DNA of 64,000 nt from an uncultured Prevotella sp. (GCA_944320105.1 CALUGA010000008.1:1-64000), one strand, 5' to 3'; counted from the first letter of the stretch, positions 54,278 through 63,895 are shown. Notes: generated from the letters alone by a model not told the origin. Numbers and translations are program-made.

Positions 54278-55150
54278 ATGAAAAAGCTTACAGTAATAGC
54301 CTCAGTGGCTATCGCAGCCGCCACGCTTGCTTCGTGCGGCAACTCAACCCCAAAGGCAAACCTCAAGAACGACGTTGACTCCATGAGCTACGCCATCGGA
54401 ATGGCGCAGACCCAGGGCCTGAAGGAATACCTCGTTTATCGCATGGGCATCGACACCACCTATATGGACGAGTTCATCAAGGGCATCAACGTCGGCGCGA
54501 ACGCCGGCGACGACAAGAAGAAAGCCGCTTACTACGCAGGCATACAGATAGGCCAGCAAATCTCTACGCAGATGATGAAGGGCATCAACCACGAGGTGTT
54601 CGGCAACGACTCCACACAGACCATCTCGCTGAAGAACTTCCTCGCCGGATTCGTTAGCGGCACCACGGGCAAGAAGGGCCTCATGACCATGGACCAGGCT
54701 GCACAGGTGGCTCAGCTCAAGATGCAGCAGATAAAGACAAGGAGCATGGAGAAGGTGTACGGCAAGAACCGCGAGGCCGGCGAGAAGTTCCTGGCCGAGA
54801 ACGCCAAGAAGCCCGGCGTGAAGACGCTGCCCAGCGGAGTGCAGTACAAGGTGATAAAGGAGGGCAGCGGAGCCGTGCCTGCCGACACCTCGAAGGTTAA
54901 GGTGCACTACGAGGGCCGCCTCATCGACGGCAAGGTGTTCGAAAGCTCCTACAAGAACGGCCGCCCCATCGATATGCAGTGCAACCAGGCCATAAAGGGC
55001 TGGACCGAGGCTCTCGTGCACATGCCCGTAGGCTCAGTGTGGGAGGTTTACATACCGCAGCAGCTGGCTTACGGCGAGCGTGAGGCAGGCGAGATAAAGC
55101 CTTTCTCCGCCCTCGTGTTCAAGATTGAGCTGATAGAGATAGTTAAGTAA
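54278..55150 (+). CDS. FKBP-type peptidyl-prolyl isomerase 2 (lipoprotein)
   Basis: 290 aa. The lipobox ATLASC lies near residue 19. An FKBP_N region (DSMSYAIGMAQTQGLKEYL to about 170) and an FKBP_C domain follow (VKVHYEGRLIDGKVFESS, CNQAIKGWTEALVHMPVGS, LAYGEREAGEIKPFSALVF). It probably assists folding in the periplasm or at a membrane face. Forty bp separate it from isomerase 1. Confidence 0.93.
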   Translation: MKKLTVIASVAIAAATLASCGNSTPKANLKNDVDSMSYAIGMAQTQGLKEYLVYRMGIDTTYMDEFIKGINVGANAGDDKKKAAYYAGIQIGQQISTQMMKGINHEVFGNDSTQTISLKNFLAGFVSGTTGKKGLMTMDQAAQVAQLKMQQIKTRSMEKVYGKNREAGEKFLAENAKKPGVKTLPSGVQYKVIKEGSGAVPADTSKVKVHYEGRLIDGKVFESSYKNGRPIDMQCNQAIKGWTEALVHMPVGSVWEVYIPQQLAYGEREAGEIKPFSALVFKIELIEIVK

Positions 55151-55212
55151 CGTAGCATAACCATGCGGCGGGAGGCGGATGCACCATCCGCCTCCTGCCA
55201 TATAATGAATAG

Positions 55213-56193
55213 ATGATGAAGAAGATACTCATGTTGGCGCTCGCCGTGCTGGCAAGCGCATCGTTCGACGTGGCCTTCGCCGCGAAGAAAAAGAAGAAGC
55301 AAGACAAAGAGAAGGCGCAGCCCGTGAGGCTCGCCACATCGTCCGACTCACTGAGCTACGCCATCGGGGCCGTCATGACCAACGGCCTCATACCCTACCT
55401 GCAGCAGGCCGAGGGAGTGGACACTGCCTACATGGCCGACTTCCTGCGCGGCTTCAACGAGATGATAGCCGCAGGCGACGACCCAAAGTTCAAGGCTTAC
55501 TCCGCCGGAATGGGCATTGCATCGCGCCTTAAGGGCCAGATGCTCGCAGGCATGGAGAAAGAGTTTACCGACACTCCCGACAGCATAGTGCCGCAGCTCG
55601 TGTTCCGCGCCTTTGCCGACGCCCTCGCCGGCGACACCACCGTGATGAAGCTCAGCGACGCAGAGGCCACCTTCAAGGACAAGCGCGAGAGCAACAAGGC
55701 CGCCAAGGACGAGAAGCTCTACGGCGCAAACCGCCGCGCCGGCGAGCAGTTCCTGGCCCAGAACGCCAAGAAGGACAGCGTGGTGACGCTGCCCAGCGGC
55801 CTGCAGTACAAGGTGCTGGTAAAGGGTACGGGCGACATACCAAAGCTCACCGACCGAGTGCAGGTTAACTATGAGGGCCGCCTCGTGGACGGAACGGTGT
55901 TCGACAGCTCCGCCAAGCACGGCTCCAAGCCTGCCACCTTCCGCGCCGACCAGGTGATAAAGGGCTGGACCGAGGCCCTTACGATGATGCCCGTGGGCAG
56001 CAAGTGGCAGCTCTTCATACCGCAGCAGCTGGCCTACGGCAGCCGCAACGCCGGGCAGATAAAGCCTTTCAGCGCGCTCATCTTCGACGTTGAGCTGGTG
56101 GGCATCGACAAGCCTGCCACCAAGGCCGCCCAGAAGCCCGTGGCCGGCAAGGATGAGAAGGGTGCCAAGCCCGCCCCCAAGGCCAAGAAATAA
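55213..56193 (+). CDS. FKBP-type peptidyl-prolyl isomerase 3 (exported)
   Basis: 326 aa. A signal peptide (ILMLALAVLASASFDVAFA) is followed by a Lys-rich stretch. FKBP_N (SDSLSYAIGAVMTNGLIPYL) and FKBP_C (VQVNYEGRLVDGTVFDSS, ADQVIKGWTEALTMMPVGS, LAYGSRNAGQIKPFSALIF) lie in order. A basic low-complexity tail (about 300-326, Lys/Ala/Pro) ends it. It is third of a tandem set that arose by duplication. Confidence 0.93.
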   Translation: MMKKILMLALAVLASASFDVAFAAKKKKKQDKEKAQPVRLATSSDSLSYAIGAVMTNGLIPYLQQAEGVDTAYMADFLRGFNEMIAAGDDPKFKAYSAGMGIASRLKGQMLAGMEKEFTDTPDSIVPQLVFRAFADALAGDTTVMKLSDAEATFKDKRESNKAAKDEKLYGANRRAGEQFLAQNAKKDSVVTLPSGLQYKVLVKGTGDIPKLTDRVQVNYEGRLVDGTVFDSSAKHGSKPATFRADQVIKGWTEALTMMPVGSKWQLFIPQQLAYGSRNAGQIKPFSALIFDVELVGIDKPATKAAQKPVAGKDEKGAKPAPKAKK

Positions 56194-56242
56194 GCTGCCA
56201 ACGGCCCCCTGCCGGGGTGCTTGTGGCTAATTGTCCTTACTT

Positions 56243-56887
56243 ATGACAAAGGCATTATTCATCTCCATGCTGGCTGCGCTGCTGCTGCCTGCCGTGGCCC
56301 TGGCGCAGGGCGGTGGCAAGAACCCTACCACCGACGACCTGCTCGAGGCCATGGACAACCCCTCGTTCGTGCCTACCGTGAGGGTGGGCAAGGTGATGGA
56401 CCAGGGCGACAGCATCCTCTACATGGAGATGAACAACGTCTATGTCTACCCCAAGCTCACCTTCAAGAACCAGAGGCAGATGGCTGCCTACATGCGCCTT
56501 GTGCGCAACGTGAAGAAGGTGCTGCCCATAGCGAAGGAGGCCAACAAGATTATACTTGAGACTTACGAGTACCTTGAGACGCTGCCCAACGACGAGGCGC
56601 GCCGCGAGCACATGAAGCGCGTGGAGCGGGGCATAGTGCAGGAGTACAAGCCGCGCATGAAGAAGCTCACCTACTCGCAGGGCAAACTGCTCATTAAGCT
56701 CATCTACCGCGAGTGCAACTCGTCGTCATACGACATTGTGAAGGCTTTCCTCGGCCCCATCCGCGCGGGCTTCTGGCAGGCTTTCTCGGCCATCTTCGGG
56801 GCCAGCCTGCGCAAGGAGTACGACCCCGAAGGCACCGACCGCCTCACCGAGCGCGTGGTGCTGATGGTGGAGGCAGGGCAGATTTGA
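56243..56887 (+). CDS. DUF4294 domain exported protein
   Basis: 214 aa with a signal peptide (ALFISMLAALLLPAVALAQ). The core VYVYPKLTFKNQRQMAAYMRL, then NVKKVLPIAKEANKIILETYE and YSQGKLLIKLIYRECNSSSY matches DUF4294, a Bacteroidota family of unknown function often found with envelope genes. It follows the FKBP set by 49 bp. GAATGAAGAATTAAGAATG-type repeats follow its stop. Confidence 0.85.
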   Translation: MTKALFISMLAALLLPAVALAQGGGKNPTTDDLLEAMDNPSFVPTVRVGKVMDQGDSILYMEMNNVYVYPKLTFKNQRQMAAYMRLVRNVKKVLPIAKEANKIILETYEYLETLPNDEARREHMKRVERGIVQEYKPRMKKLTYSQGKLLIKLIYRECNSSSYDIVKAFLGPIRAGFWQAFSAIFGASLRKEYDPEGTDRLTERVVLMVEAGQI

Positions 56888-57043
56888 GAATGAAGAATGA
56901 AGAATTAAGAATGAAGAAAATATGCGCGGGGGAAGGTAAGAGTTAAGAATTAAAAGTTAAAGAATGTGCGGCGGTGGCTGTCATGGCGGCAATCTTTGTT
57001 TGCAAGGGTGTGCTGCCGGGTGGCCGGGAACCGGATGGAATTG

Positions 57044-57082
57044 CGACAAAGGCCGTTTTGCACTGCAAAACGGCCTTTGTCG
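57044..57082. terminator. Bidirectional terminator hairpin
   Basis: A 17-bp perfect stem (CGACAAAGGCCGTTTTG with its complement) and a 5-nt loop, between convergent genes. Its arms contain the GGCCGTTTTG word of the 22-bp arrays. The spacer 56888-57179 otherwise holds purine-rich repeats. Confidence 0.8.
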
Positions 57083-57179
57083 TATCTTGTTGAGGCTGAG
57101 GCGGTTGGGCGGAGTCGCGCAGGCTGCAAGATTGTTTTACAGCACTTTGCCACGCGCTTTGCGCCTGCCGCGCTGCGGC

Positions 57180-58175
57180 TCACTGCTCGCTGAAGAGCAC
57201 CTGCACCACCGTCTGGCCCACGGCCTTTAGCGTTGAGGCGTCGATGTTGTCCATCGTGTCGTGTACGGTGTGCCACGTAGGCCCGAAACTGCTTTCGGGG
57301 CAGTCGGGGTAATAGGCTATTATGTCTATCGTGGGTATGCCCGCCTTCTCGTTCACAGGCACGTGGTCGTCGGTGACCATGCCCCCGGGGGCAGCGGGGA
57401 ATATGCTGCCGTAGCCCAGCAGGGCCGCCGCCGCCCACACCTTGTCAACCACCTGCGGGGCGTACTGTAGCGACACGCCTTCCTGATAGAAGCGCGCGCC
57501 GCGCCCGCCCACCATGTCGAGCAGTATGCCGAAGCGCGCCTTGTAGCCCCGCCCGGCGGCATCCTCTGCCCAGTGGTTGGACCCCAAGGCCCACGAGTCG
57601 CCGTTGTCGGGTGCGTCGCTCCACTGCGGCACACCCCAGTCTTCGGCGTCGAAGCACACGAAGTCAACGCCTATGGCGAGGCTGTCCTGCCCGCCTATGA
57701 TGCGGGCCAGCTCCAGCAGCACGGCCACGCCGCTCGCCCCGTCGTTTGCCGCCATCACCGGCTTGTGCCAGTTGGCCGAGTCGGGGTCGTTGTCGGCCCA
57801 TGGGCGACTGTCCCAGTGGGCGCACAGCAGTACCCGCTCCTTGGCCTCGGGGCGGTAGGAGGCAATGATGTTGGTGGCCCGGAGCGGTGTTCCGTCGTAG
57901 CCTTTGAGCGTGGCCTGCTGCGTGGCAACGCTAAGCCCGTGGCGGCGGAAGGTGGCCGCTATCCAGCTGCCGCAACTATCGTGGGCGGCACTGTTCATCG
58001 TGCGCGGGCCAAAGGCGCACTGCGCCGCGCAATAGGCGTAGGCACTGTCGGCGCTGAACTGCGGCCCCATGGCTTCTGCCTGTGTTTCTTCGGCCTGCGC
58101 GGCCTTCTTGTTCTTGCTGCCGCATGCTGCCAGCACGGCCAGCAGCATGAGGCAAATTATTGGGTATTTCTGCAT
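57180..58175 (-). CDS. M28 family peptidase / glutaminyl cyclase-like lipoprotein
   Basis: 331 aa. The lipobox is VLAAC (near residue 17). Zinc-site motifs are LLCAHWDSRPWADND (His), AANDGASGVAVLLELARII (Asp) and VCFDAEDWG (Glu), with TDDHVPVNEKAGIPTIDII and WHTVHDTMDNID at the end, as in M28 aminopeptidases and glutaminyl-peptide cyclotransferases. It probably acts in the periplasm or on the surface. The ATG at 58175 starts the signal peptide. Confidence 0.92.
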   Translation of the reverse strand: MQKYPIICLMLLAVLAACGSKNKKAAQAEETQAEAMGPQFSADSAYAYCAAQCAFGPRTMNSAAHDSCGSWIAATFRRHGLSVATQQATLKGYDGTPLRATNIIASYRPEAKERVLLCAHWDSRPWADNDPDSANWHKPVMAANDGASGVAVLLELARIIGGQDSLAIGVDFVCFDAEDWGVPQWSDAPDNGDSWALGSNHWAEDAAGRGYKARFGILLDMVGGRGARFYQEGVSLQYAPQVVDKVWAAAALLGYGSIFPAAPGGMVTDDHVPVNEKAGIPTIDIIAYYPDCPESSFGPTWHTVHDTMDNIDASTLKAVGQTVVQVLFSEQ

Positions 58176-58199
58176 AGTTTTGATTGGATTTTTGGGAAA

Positions 58200-58250
58200 G
58201 CCCCACCCGGCCTCCCCGGTGGGGAGGAAGTTGTGTGGGAGTTTTGGGAG
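58200..58250. repeat. CCTCCCC/GGGGAGG hairpin with GGGAGTTTTGGGAGGCC
   Basis: CCTCCCC and GGGGAGG form a hairpin at about 58210-58227, followed by GGGAGTTTTGGGAGGCC. The same combination is seen at 26500-26618. Confidence 0.7.
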
Positions 58251-58274
58251 GCCTGCCGCCATTTTTCTTGATTC

Positions 58275-60056
58275 TTAATCCTTAATTCTTAATTCCCAAA
58301 GCGGCTCCGCCGCTTTCTGTACCTCGGCCATCACGCGCATGAAGTTGCCGCCCCATATCTTCCTTATGTCGTCCTCGTTGTAGCGGCGAGCCAGCAACCG
58401 GCGGGTGAAGCTCAGGGCCTCGGAGGCCGAGGCGTAGCCGCGCACGCCACCATCGCCGTCGAAGTCGGTGCCAATGCCCACGTGGTCGATGCCCATCACG
58501 CTCACGGCGTGGTCGAGGTGAGCCAGCGCGTCGAGCACGGTGGCCTCGCCGTCGGCCTTGAGGAAACCGTGGTAGAGCGTGGTTTGCGCCACTCCCCCCT
58601 TGGCGGCGAGGGCGCGCATCTGGTCATCGGTGAGGTTGCGCGGGTGGTCGCACAAGGCCCGCGCGCTGCTGTGGCTGCACACTATGGGCAGGCTGCTGAT
58701 GCTGAGCGCATCGTAGAAGCTCTGCTCAGAGGCGTGGCTCAGGTCTACCATTATGCCCCGGCGGTTCATCTCGGCTATGGCCTCAGCCCCCAGCGGGCTT
58801 ACGCCGCCGTGCGTGTGGCTGCCCCGCGCGCTGTCGCAGAGGTCGTTGTCGCCGTTGTGGCACAGCGTTATGTAAACCACGCCGCGCCGCGCGAAGTGGG
58901 CTATGTTCGTTATGTCGCCCTCCAGGGCCAGTCCGTTCTCAATGCCGAGCATCACCGACTTGCGCCCCCCGAGCTTGTTGGCCTGCAGCTCCTGTGGCGA
59001 GCGGGCCATGGCTGCGCAGGCAGCGTTGGCCGCCACGGTGGCCTCTATGCGGCTGAATATCATGTCGGCGTAAGCCTTTGGCCCGTCGGCGGGCAGGCCC
59101 ACTATGTCCTGGAACCTCTCGCCGGGCTTGGGCTGCGGCAGGTAGGCCACCATGATTACGGCGTCCTGGCGCCCGTCGTCCATCTTGTGCAGGTCTACGA
59201 GCAGCCTCGGGTCGCGCCGGCCGAAGTCGGCCCCGGCGGCGAAGAACATCGGAGTGTCGCAGTGGGAGTCGAGCGTAAGCACACGGCTGTGCATCCGGCG
59301 GGCCTTGCGGTAGCTGTCTGCCTCGCTTACGAGCCAGCCGAATAGCGGCGCTCCCTCGGCCATGCACTCAGGGTGCCACTGCACCCCGACGATGCTCTTC
59401 AGCTCGCTGCTCTCCACGGCCTCCACCGTTCCGTCGGCGGCGCGGGCCGCCACGCAGAGCCTCGGCCCTGCCTCGGCCACGGCCTGGTGGTGGAAAGAGT
59501 TTACGGCCATGCGCTCCGCGCCGTATATGCTGCGCAGCACGGAGCCTTCAGCGAGCGTGACTGTGTGCGTAGGTTCGCTGCGGTCGGCGTCCTGCGAGTG
59601 CTTCACGGTGGCCGTGGCGGCTATGTCCTGCGCCACCTTGCCGCCCAAGGCGGCAGCCAGCACCTGCACCCCTCGGCAGATGCCGAGCACGGGCAGCTGG
59701 CGGTTGTAGGCCAGGCGGACTGTCAGCAGCTCCGGCAGGTCGCGCTCGGCGTTGATGCCGTGCAGCGCAGGCAGCGGCTCCTCGCCGCAGAAGAGGGGGT
59801 TGATGTCGCCCCCGCCGCTGAGCAGCAGTCCGTCGATGCGGTCGAGGGTATTAAGTATTGCGTTCTTGCCGGGCAGCGGGGGAATGATGAGCGGCGTTCC
59901 GCCGGCTGCCTCCACCGCCTTGTAGTAAGCCTCGGCCAGGCGGCACTCGGGCGCGGCGTAGTTGCCCGTGATGCCTATCACGGGGCGTGGCTCGGCTTCG
60001 GGCAGTGAGGCGTAGATGTCGTCGAGGCGGGCTTCGATGTCGAAACGGTCGGTCAT
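58275..60056 (-). CDS. Fusion of C26 gamma-glutamyl hydrolase and M19 membrane dipeptidase
   Basis: 593 aa, no signal peptide. Residues about 20-245 form a class I glutamine amidotransferase-like C26 domain: LLLSGGGDINP, then GICRGVQVLAAALGG with the nucleophilic Cys and VQWHPE with the His. Residues about 260-590 form an M19 dipeptidase: LDSHCDTPM, GIENGLAL, DLSHASEQS, CSHSSARALCDHPRN, GIGTDFDGDG. Together these could open gamma-glutamyl bonds and then cleave the dipeptide. It is followed 7 bp upstream by an AsnC-type regulator in the same direction. Confidence 0.93.
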   Translation of the reverse strand: MTDRFDIEARLDDIYASLPEAEPRPVIGITGNYAAPECRLAEAYYKAVEAAGGTPLIIPPLPGKNAILNTLDRIDGLLLSGGGDINPLFCGEEPLPALHGINAERDLPELLTVRLAYNRQLPVLGICRGVQVLAAALGGKVAQDIAATATVKHSQDADRSEPTHTVTLAEGSVLRSIYGAERMAVNSFHHQAVAEAGPRLCVAARAADGTVEAVESSELKSIVGVQWHPECMAEGAPLFGWLVSEADSYRKARRMHSRVLTLDSHCDTPMFFAAGADFGRRDPRLLVDLHKMDDGRQDAVIMVAYLPQPKPGERFQDIVGLPADGPKAYADMIFSRIEATVAANAACAAMARSPQELQANKLGGRKSVMLGIENGLALEGDITNIAHFARRGVVYITLCHNGDNDLCDSARGSHTHGGVSPLGAEAIAEMNRRGIMVDLSHASEQSFYDALSISSLPIVCSHSSARALCDHPRNLTDDQMRALAAKGGVAQTTLYHGFLKADGEATVLDALAHLDHAVSVMGIDHVGIGTDFDGDGGVRGYASASEALSFTRRLLARRYNEDDIRKIWGGNFMRVMAEVQKAAEPLWELRIKD

Positions 60057-60063
60057 GGCGTAG

Positions 60064-60537
60064 CTATTTGGCCTCCTCGTCCACCTTTACCGGAATCTCG
60101 CGCTTTATGCTTTGCTCCAGCGAGATGAGCGTCTCTGTGGCCACCACGCCCGGTATGCACTGCAGCTGGCCGTTGAGCAGGTCCATGAGCTGCTCGTTGT
60201 CGCGGGCGTAGAGCTTCACGAGCATGGTGTAAGGGCCCGTGGTGAAGTGGCACTCCACTATCTCCGGCACCTGCCTTAGCCTTTCCACCACGTCCTTGTA
60301 CATGCTTCCGCGTTCGAGCGTTATGCCCACGTAAGTACACGTGAAGTAGCCAAGGCTCTTGGGGTTAACGTCGAATCCGCTGCCGGTTATCACGTTGTCG
60401 TCAATCAGGTGCTGCACTCTCTGGTGGATTGCGGCGCGCGATACGCCGCACTCGGCGGCCACGTCCTTGAATGGTATGCGCGCGTTCTGCGACAGGATGC
60501 ACAGAATCTTCTTGTCGAGATTGTCTATCTTGTCCAT
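60064..60537 (-). CDS. Lrp/AsnC family transcriptional regulator
   Basis: 157 aa. A helix-turn-helix (KDVAAECGVSRAAIHQRVQH) near residues 24-43 is followed by a RAM/ligand-binding domain (YVGITLERGSMYKDVVERL, CHFTTGPYTMLVKLYARD). Such regulators sense amino acids. Its position directly upstream of the C26-M19 gene, in one operon, suggests control of peptide or amino acid use (inference). CAAAAGTA at 60605-60612 is a minus-strand -7 box (TACTTTTG). Confidence 0.95.
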   Translation of the reverse strand: MDKIDNLDKKILCILSQNARIPFKDVAAECGVSRAAIHQRVQHLIDDNVITGSGFDVNPKSLGYFTCTYVGITLERGSMYKDVVERLRQVPEIVECHFTTGPYTMLVKLYARDNEQLMDLLNGQLQCIPGVVATETLISLEQSIKREIPVKVDEEAK

Positions 60538-60675
60538 TTGCTTTATGGGTTTTGTTGTTTAGTTTGTTGTGGCTTTCAGTGGCAATATGTCGCCTTTTTG
60601 TTGCCAAAAGTACTGCTTTTTATCGATATTTGCATCGTTTTGAAAGCAAAAAAATACAAAAAGGGTGGTAGGGGA

Positions 60676-60785
60676 GGTGGGTTTTGTGGGTAGGTGCGGT
60701 GGGTTTTGTAGGTGGGTGCGGTAGGTTTTGTAGGTAGGTGCGGTAGGTTTTGTAGGTGGGGAAGGTAGGTTTTGTGGGTGGAAAA
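60676..60785. repeat. Five exact-length 22-bp tandem repeats
   Basis: The unit starts GGTRGGTTTTGTRGGTRGG and repeats at 60676, 60698, 60720, 60742 and 60764. It is G/T-rich on the plus strand and abuts the M16 terminator. It is unrelated in sequence to the AAACGGCC arrays but has the same 22-bp period. Confidence 0.9.
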
Positions 60786-60816
60786 GGCCCGTCCGGGGTT
60801 GCCGGGCGGGCCTTTT
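60782..60816 (-). terminator. Terminator of the M16 peptidase gene
   Basis: AAAAGGCCCGTCCGG pairs with CCGGGCGGGCCTTTT (one G-U-type position) around a 5-nt loop. The A/T ends give a U-tract on the minus strand. Confidence 0.75.
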
Positions 60817-60876
60817 GTTGTGTTGCGGCGGCGTGTGGTTGCGGCTGCCGCTGGTTGTGCGGTTGCGCGGCCGTGG

Positions 60877-63708
60877 TTATTTGTTGGTGTTGCCGAGGTG
60901 GGGCATCATGGTTACTTCCACGCGGTTGCCCTGGCTTATGAGCTGCTTCACGAAGTCGGCCACGGTCTGCGGAGTCTGTGCTTCCACTGTTTGGCGGTAT
61001 GCCGAGTGGAGGTCTACGCCGTAGGTGTGGTAGGTGTCGATGATGCCGAGCCAGTAGGCGTTGGTCTTGGTGCGGTCGTCGAAGCTCTTGAGCATGAACT
61101 CCTTCACCTTGGTGAGCATGTCGGCGTCGCACGAGCTGGCCATGGCCTCCACCTCGGCGCGGAGTATTGCGAGCACGGTGTCGGCCATCTCATACTTCAT
61201 CGGGCAGTATGCAAAGAGTCCGCAGTCAACCTTGTCGTCCTGTCGCGCCATTGTTCCCTGCGCCCCAACGGAGTAGGCAGCGCCAGCGTCCTCGCGTATC
61301 TTCTTGAGGTAAACCATGCTGAGCACCTGCCCGGCCATGTCGGCGCGGACGATGTTTTCAAGTGTGTAAGGCATGGCGTCGTTGCTCCACACCATGGCAG
61401 TGATGGCCTTTGGCGTTTCCATCTTGCGCTCGAAGCTGTTGACCACTATGCCCTTGGCGTCGGTGTCCACGCGGCGTCCGCGCTTCACCTCGCCCTTGGC
61501 AGGCAGCGATGCTATGTACTGCTCGATGAGCGGGCGCAGCTTGGCCTCGTCGAAGTGGCCCACGAAGGTGAAGGTGTAAGCCGCGGCGTTGGCCGTAAGC
61601 TCGCGCGCCATGTCGAGAATGCGGTCGTAGTTCACCTTGGCCAGCGTGGCGGTGTCGGCCGGGCTGAACCGCGCGTTGTGGCAGTTGAGCGTAACGTTGA
61701 GCGAGTCGGCAAAGGCATTGTCGGGCGAGAGCGACTTGTTCTTCAGCGCGATGTATGCCGTGCGCATCATGTTGTCGTAAGAAGCCTGGTCTTTCTTGAT
61801 GGCCGTGAAGTAGAGGTGGACGAGCTGCAGCATCGTCTCCACGTCCTGCGGGGTGGACGATCCGCTTATGTACTGCCTCTTGGTGGAGAGCGACATTGAC
61901 GCCGAGGCAATCTTGCCGGCCAGCGCCTTCTCCAGTTCGGTGTGCGAGAACGCGCCGAGTCCGCTTGCCTCCACCACGTCGTCGAAGAGCTTCAGGTTGG
62001 CGTAGTCGTCCTCGCCGTAGAGCGACGAGCCGCCCAGGCCCTCGGCCTGCATTATTACCTGGTCCTTCTTGTAGTCAGTGGGCTTCAGTATCACCTTCGC
62101 GCCGTTTGAGAGCGTAAGCTCCTTGTAGCCCAGGAGCTGGTTGACTTCCTCCTTGGCTATGCTCCCCTTGGCGGGCAGCTGCTTGATGAGCGGCTCGTCC
62201 TTCACGCTGTCCACGTAGGGCGTGAGCTTCTCGGCGCGCACGCTGGCAATGGTGTTGAGCACCCCCTGCTCGGTGGGGTAGGTCTCGGGGTCGCGCACGT
62301 TGTTGAAGCTTATCACCACGATGTTGGTGTCGGTGGGCGGCACGAGCGCCTTCATCACGGCGTTTATGGCCTCGAGCGGTATGGTGGGTATCACCTGCTT
62401 CATGGCGGCGTAGTAGTAGTCGACTGACGGTATCGGCTCGCCGTTGAGGAAGTTTTCCTTGAGTTCCTCGCAGAACTGCGCGTTGTAGCGCTTGTCCTTG
62501 TTGCTGTACATCTTGTCGAGCGCGCTCGTTGCGTCGGCCTTGGCGCGTGCATACTCCGTGGGCGTGAAGCCGAACTCGGCGGCGCGCCTTGCCTCGCGCA
62601 TCATGGCGGCGAGCGATGCCTCGCCCAGCCCGTCCTTGGGCAGCGCCGAGATGTCGAACGCGTCCTTGGTCTTGGCGAAGATGTAGCTGGCGTAGATGGC
62701 CGAAGCCTCCACGAAGGGGCTTTCGGGTTTCTGTGCGTATTCGGCCAATCGGGCGTTGAGCATGGATATGGCGATGTCGCGCATGTAGCACGAGATGACG
62801 TAGGCCATGTTGTTCTTAAGCGAGTCGGGCAGTGCATCGTGCTTGAAGATTATCTCCATTGTGTTCACGCGCTGCTCCTTGTCCTTTTCTATCACCACGA
62901 TAGGCTCGGCGTTGTCGGGCACAGGCTCGGCCACGACGGGCGCCGGGTTGACCGGGGCCTCAATGTGGCCGAAGAGCCGCTTAATCTCCGCCTCCACGTG
63001 GGCCACGTCCACGTCGCCCACGATGATGATGCCCTGGTTGTCGGGGCGGTACCACTTTTCATAGTAGTCGCGCAGCGTCTGCGGCTTGAAGCTGTCGATG
63101 ACGCTCATCAGCCCTATGGGCATACGGTGGCCGTACTTGCTGCCCGGGTAGAGCTTGGGCAGGCTCCGCTCGAACATCCTCATGTCTGCGCTGGTGCGCA
63201 GGCGGTACTCCTCGTGTATCACCCCGCGCTCCTTGTCAATCTCCTTTGGGTCGAGCAGCAGCCCGTTGGCCCAGTCGTAGAGTATGAGCAGGCAGGAGTC
63301 GAGGGCCGACTGGCGGTCGGTAGGCACGTTCGAGATGTTGTAAACCGTCTCGTCGATGGCGGTATAGGCGTTGAGGTCGCGCCCGAACTGCACGCCTATC
63401 GACTCGCAGTAGCGCATCACCTCGTTGCCGGGGAAGTGCTCCGTGCCGTTGAAGCACATGTGCTCAAGGAAGTGGGCCAATCCGCGCTGGCTCTCCTCCT
63501 CTTGCAGCGAGCCAACCCGCTGCGCTATGTAGAACTCGGCCCTGTTCTCGGGCCAGTTGTTGTAGCGGATGTAGTAGGTAAGTCCGTTGGCAAGCTTGCC
63601 CGTGCGCACGGCCGTGTCGGCCGGTATCGGTGGCAGCTGCGGCATCTGCGCCTGGGCGGTGAGGGCCAGGAGCAGCGCCAGTAGTGACAAGATTTTGTTT
63701 GCTTTCAT
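60877..63708 (-). CDS. M16 family zinc peptidase (two tandem modules)
   Basis: 943 aa with a signal peptide (ILSLLALLLALTAQAQ). The active module has RGLAHFLEHMCFNG, the HxxEH zinc motif near residue 75, and the downstream Glu in VIHEEYRL-like sequence near 155. The C-terminal half (from about 500; LGYKELTLSNGAKVILKPT) is the inactive partner module. It resembles pitrilysin-like exported peptidases of Bacteroidota. The ATG at 63708 is chosen because the upstream frame is AT-rich non-coding DNA. CAAAGATA at 63736-63743 is the minus-strand -7 box. Confidence 0.94.
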   Translation of the reverse strand: MKANKILSLLALLLALTAQAQMPQLPPIPADTAVRTGKLANGLTYYIRYNNWPENRAEFYIAQRVGSLQEEESQRGLAHFLEHMCFNGTEHFPGNEVMRYCESIGVQFGRDLNAYTAIDETVYNISNVPTDRQSALDSCLLILYDWANGLLLDPKEIDKERGVIHEEYRLRTSADMRMFERSLPKLYPGSKYGHRMPIGLMSVIDSFKPQTLRDYYEKWYRPDNQGIIIVGDVDVAHVEAEIKRLFGHIEAPVNPAPVVAEPVPDNAEPIVVIEKDKEQRVNTMEIIFKHDALPDSLKNNMAYVISCYMRDIAISMLNARLAEYAQKPESPFVEASAIYASYIFAKTKDAFDISALPKDGLGEASLAAMMREARRAAEFGFTPTEYARAKADATSALDKMYSNKDKRYNAQFCEELKENFLNGEPIPSVDYYYAAMKQVIPTIPLEAINAVMKALVPPTDTNIVVISFNNVRDPETYPTEQGVLNTIASVRAEKLTPYVDSVKDEPLIKQLPAKGSIAKEEVNQLLGYKELTLSNGAKVILKPTDYKKDQVIMQAEGLGGSSLYGEDDYANLKLFDDVVEASGLGAFSHTELEKALAGKIASASMSLSTKRQYISGSSTPQDVETMLQLVHLYFTAIKKDQASYDNMMRTAYIALKNKSLSPDNAFADSLNVTLNCHNARFSPADTATLAKVNYDRILDMARELTANAAAYTFTFVGHFDEAKLRPLIEQYIASLPAKGEVKRGRRVDTDAKGIVVNSFERKMETPKAITAMVWSNDAMPYTLENIVRADMAGQVLSMVYLKKIREDAGAAYSVGAQGTMARQDDKVDCGLFAYCPMKYEMADTVLAILRAEVEAMASSCDADMLTKVKEFMLKSFDDRTKTNAYWLGIIDTYHTYGVDLHSAYRQTVEAQTPQTVADFVKQLISQGNRVEVTMMPHLGNTNK

Positions 63709-63895
63709 ATCGTTGCTTGATTTGTAACAATGGCGCAAAGATAATGATTTTGCGCCAAAAGCGAGCTGCCGCAGGCACAAAATGCAGCCCCGCAGGCCAA
63801 CATTGGGGCGCAAACGTAGCCGAATGAGCGGAAAAAGCTGTATTTTTGCAACTGCAAACCAACTGAATTTACAAACTAAAACACCACACACACAG

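Noticed and set aside
60620..61132. Pro/Thr/Lys-rich minus-strand frame
   Set aside because: It is created by the 22-bp tandem repeat and the antisense of the M16 gene end.
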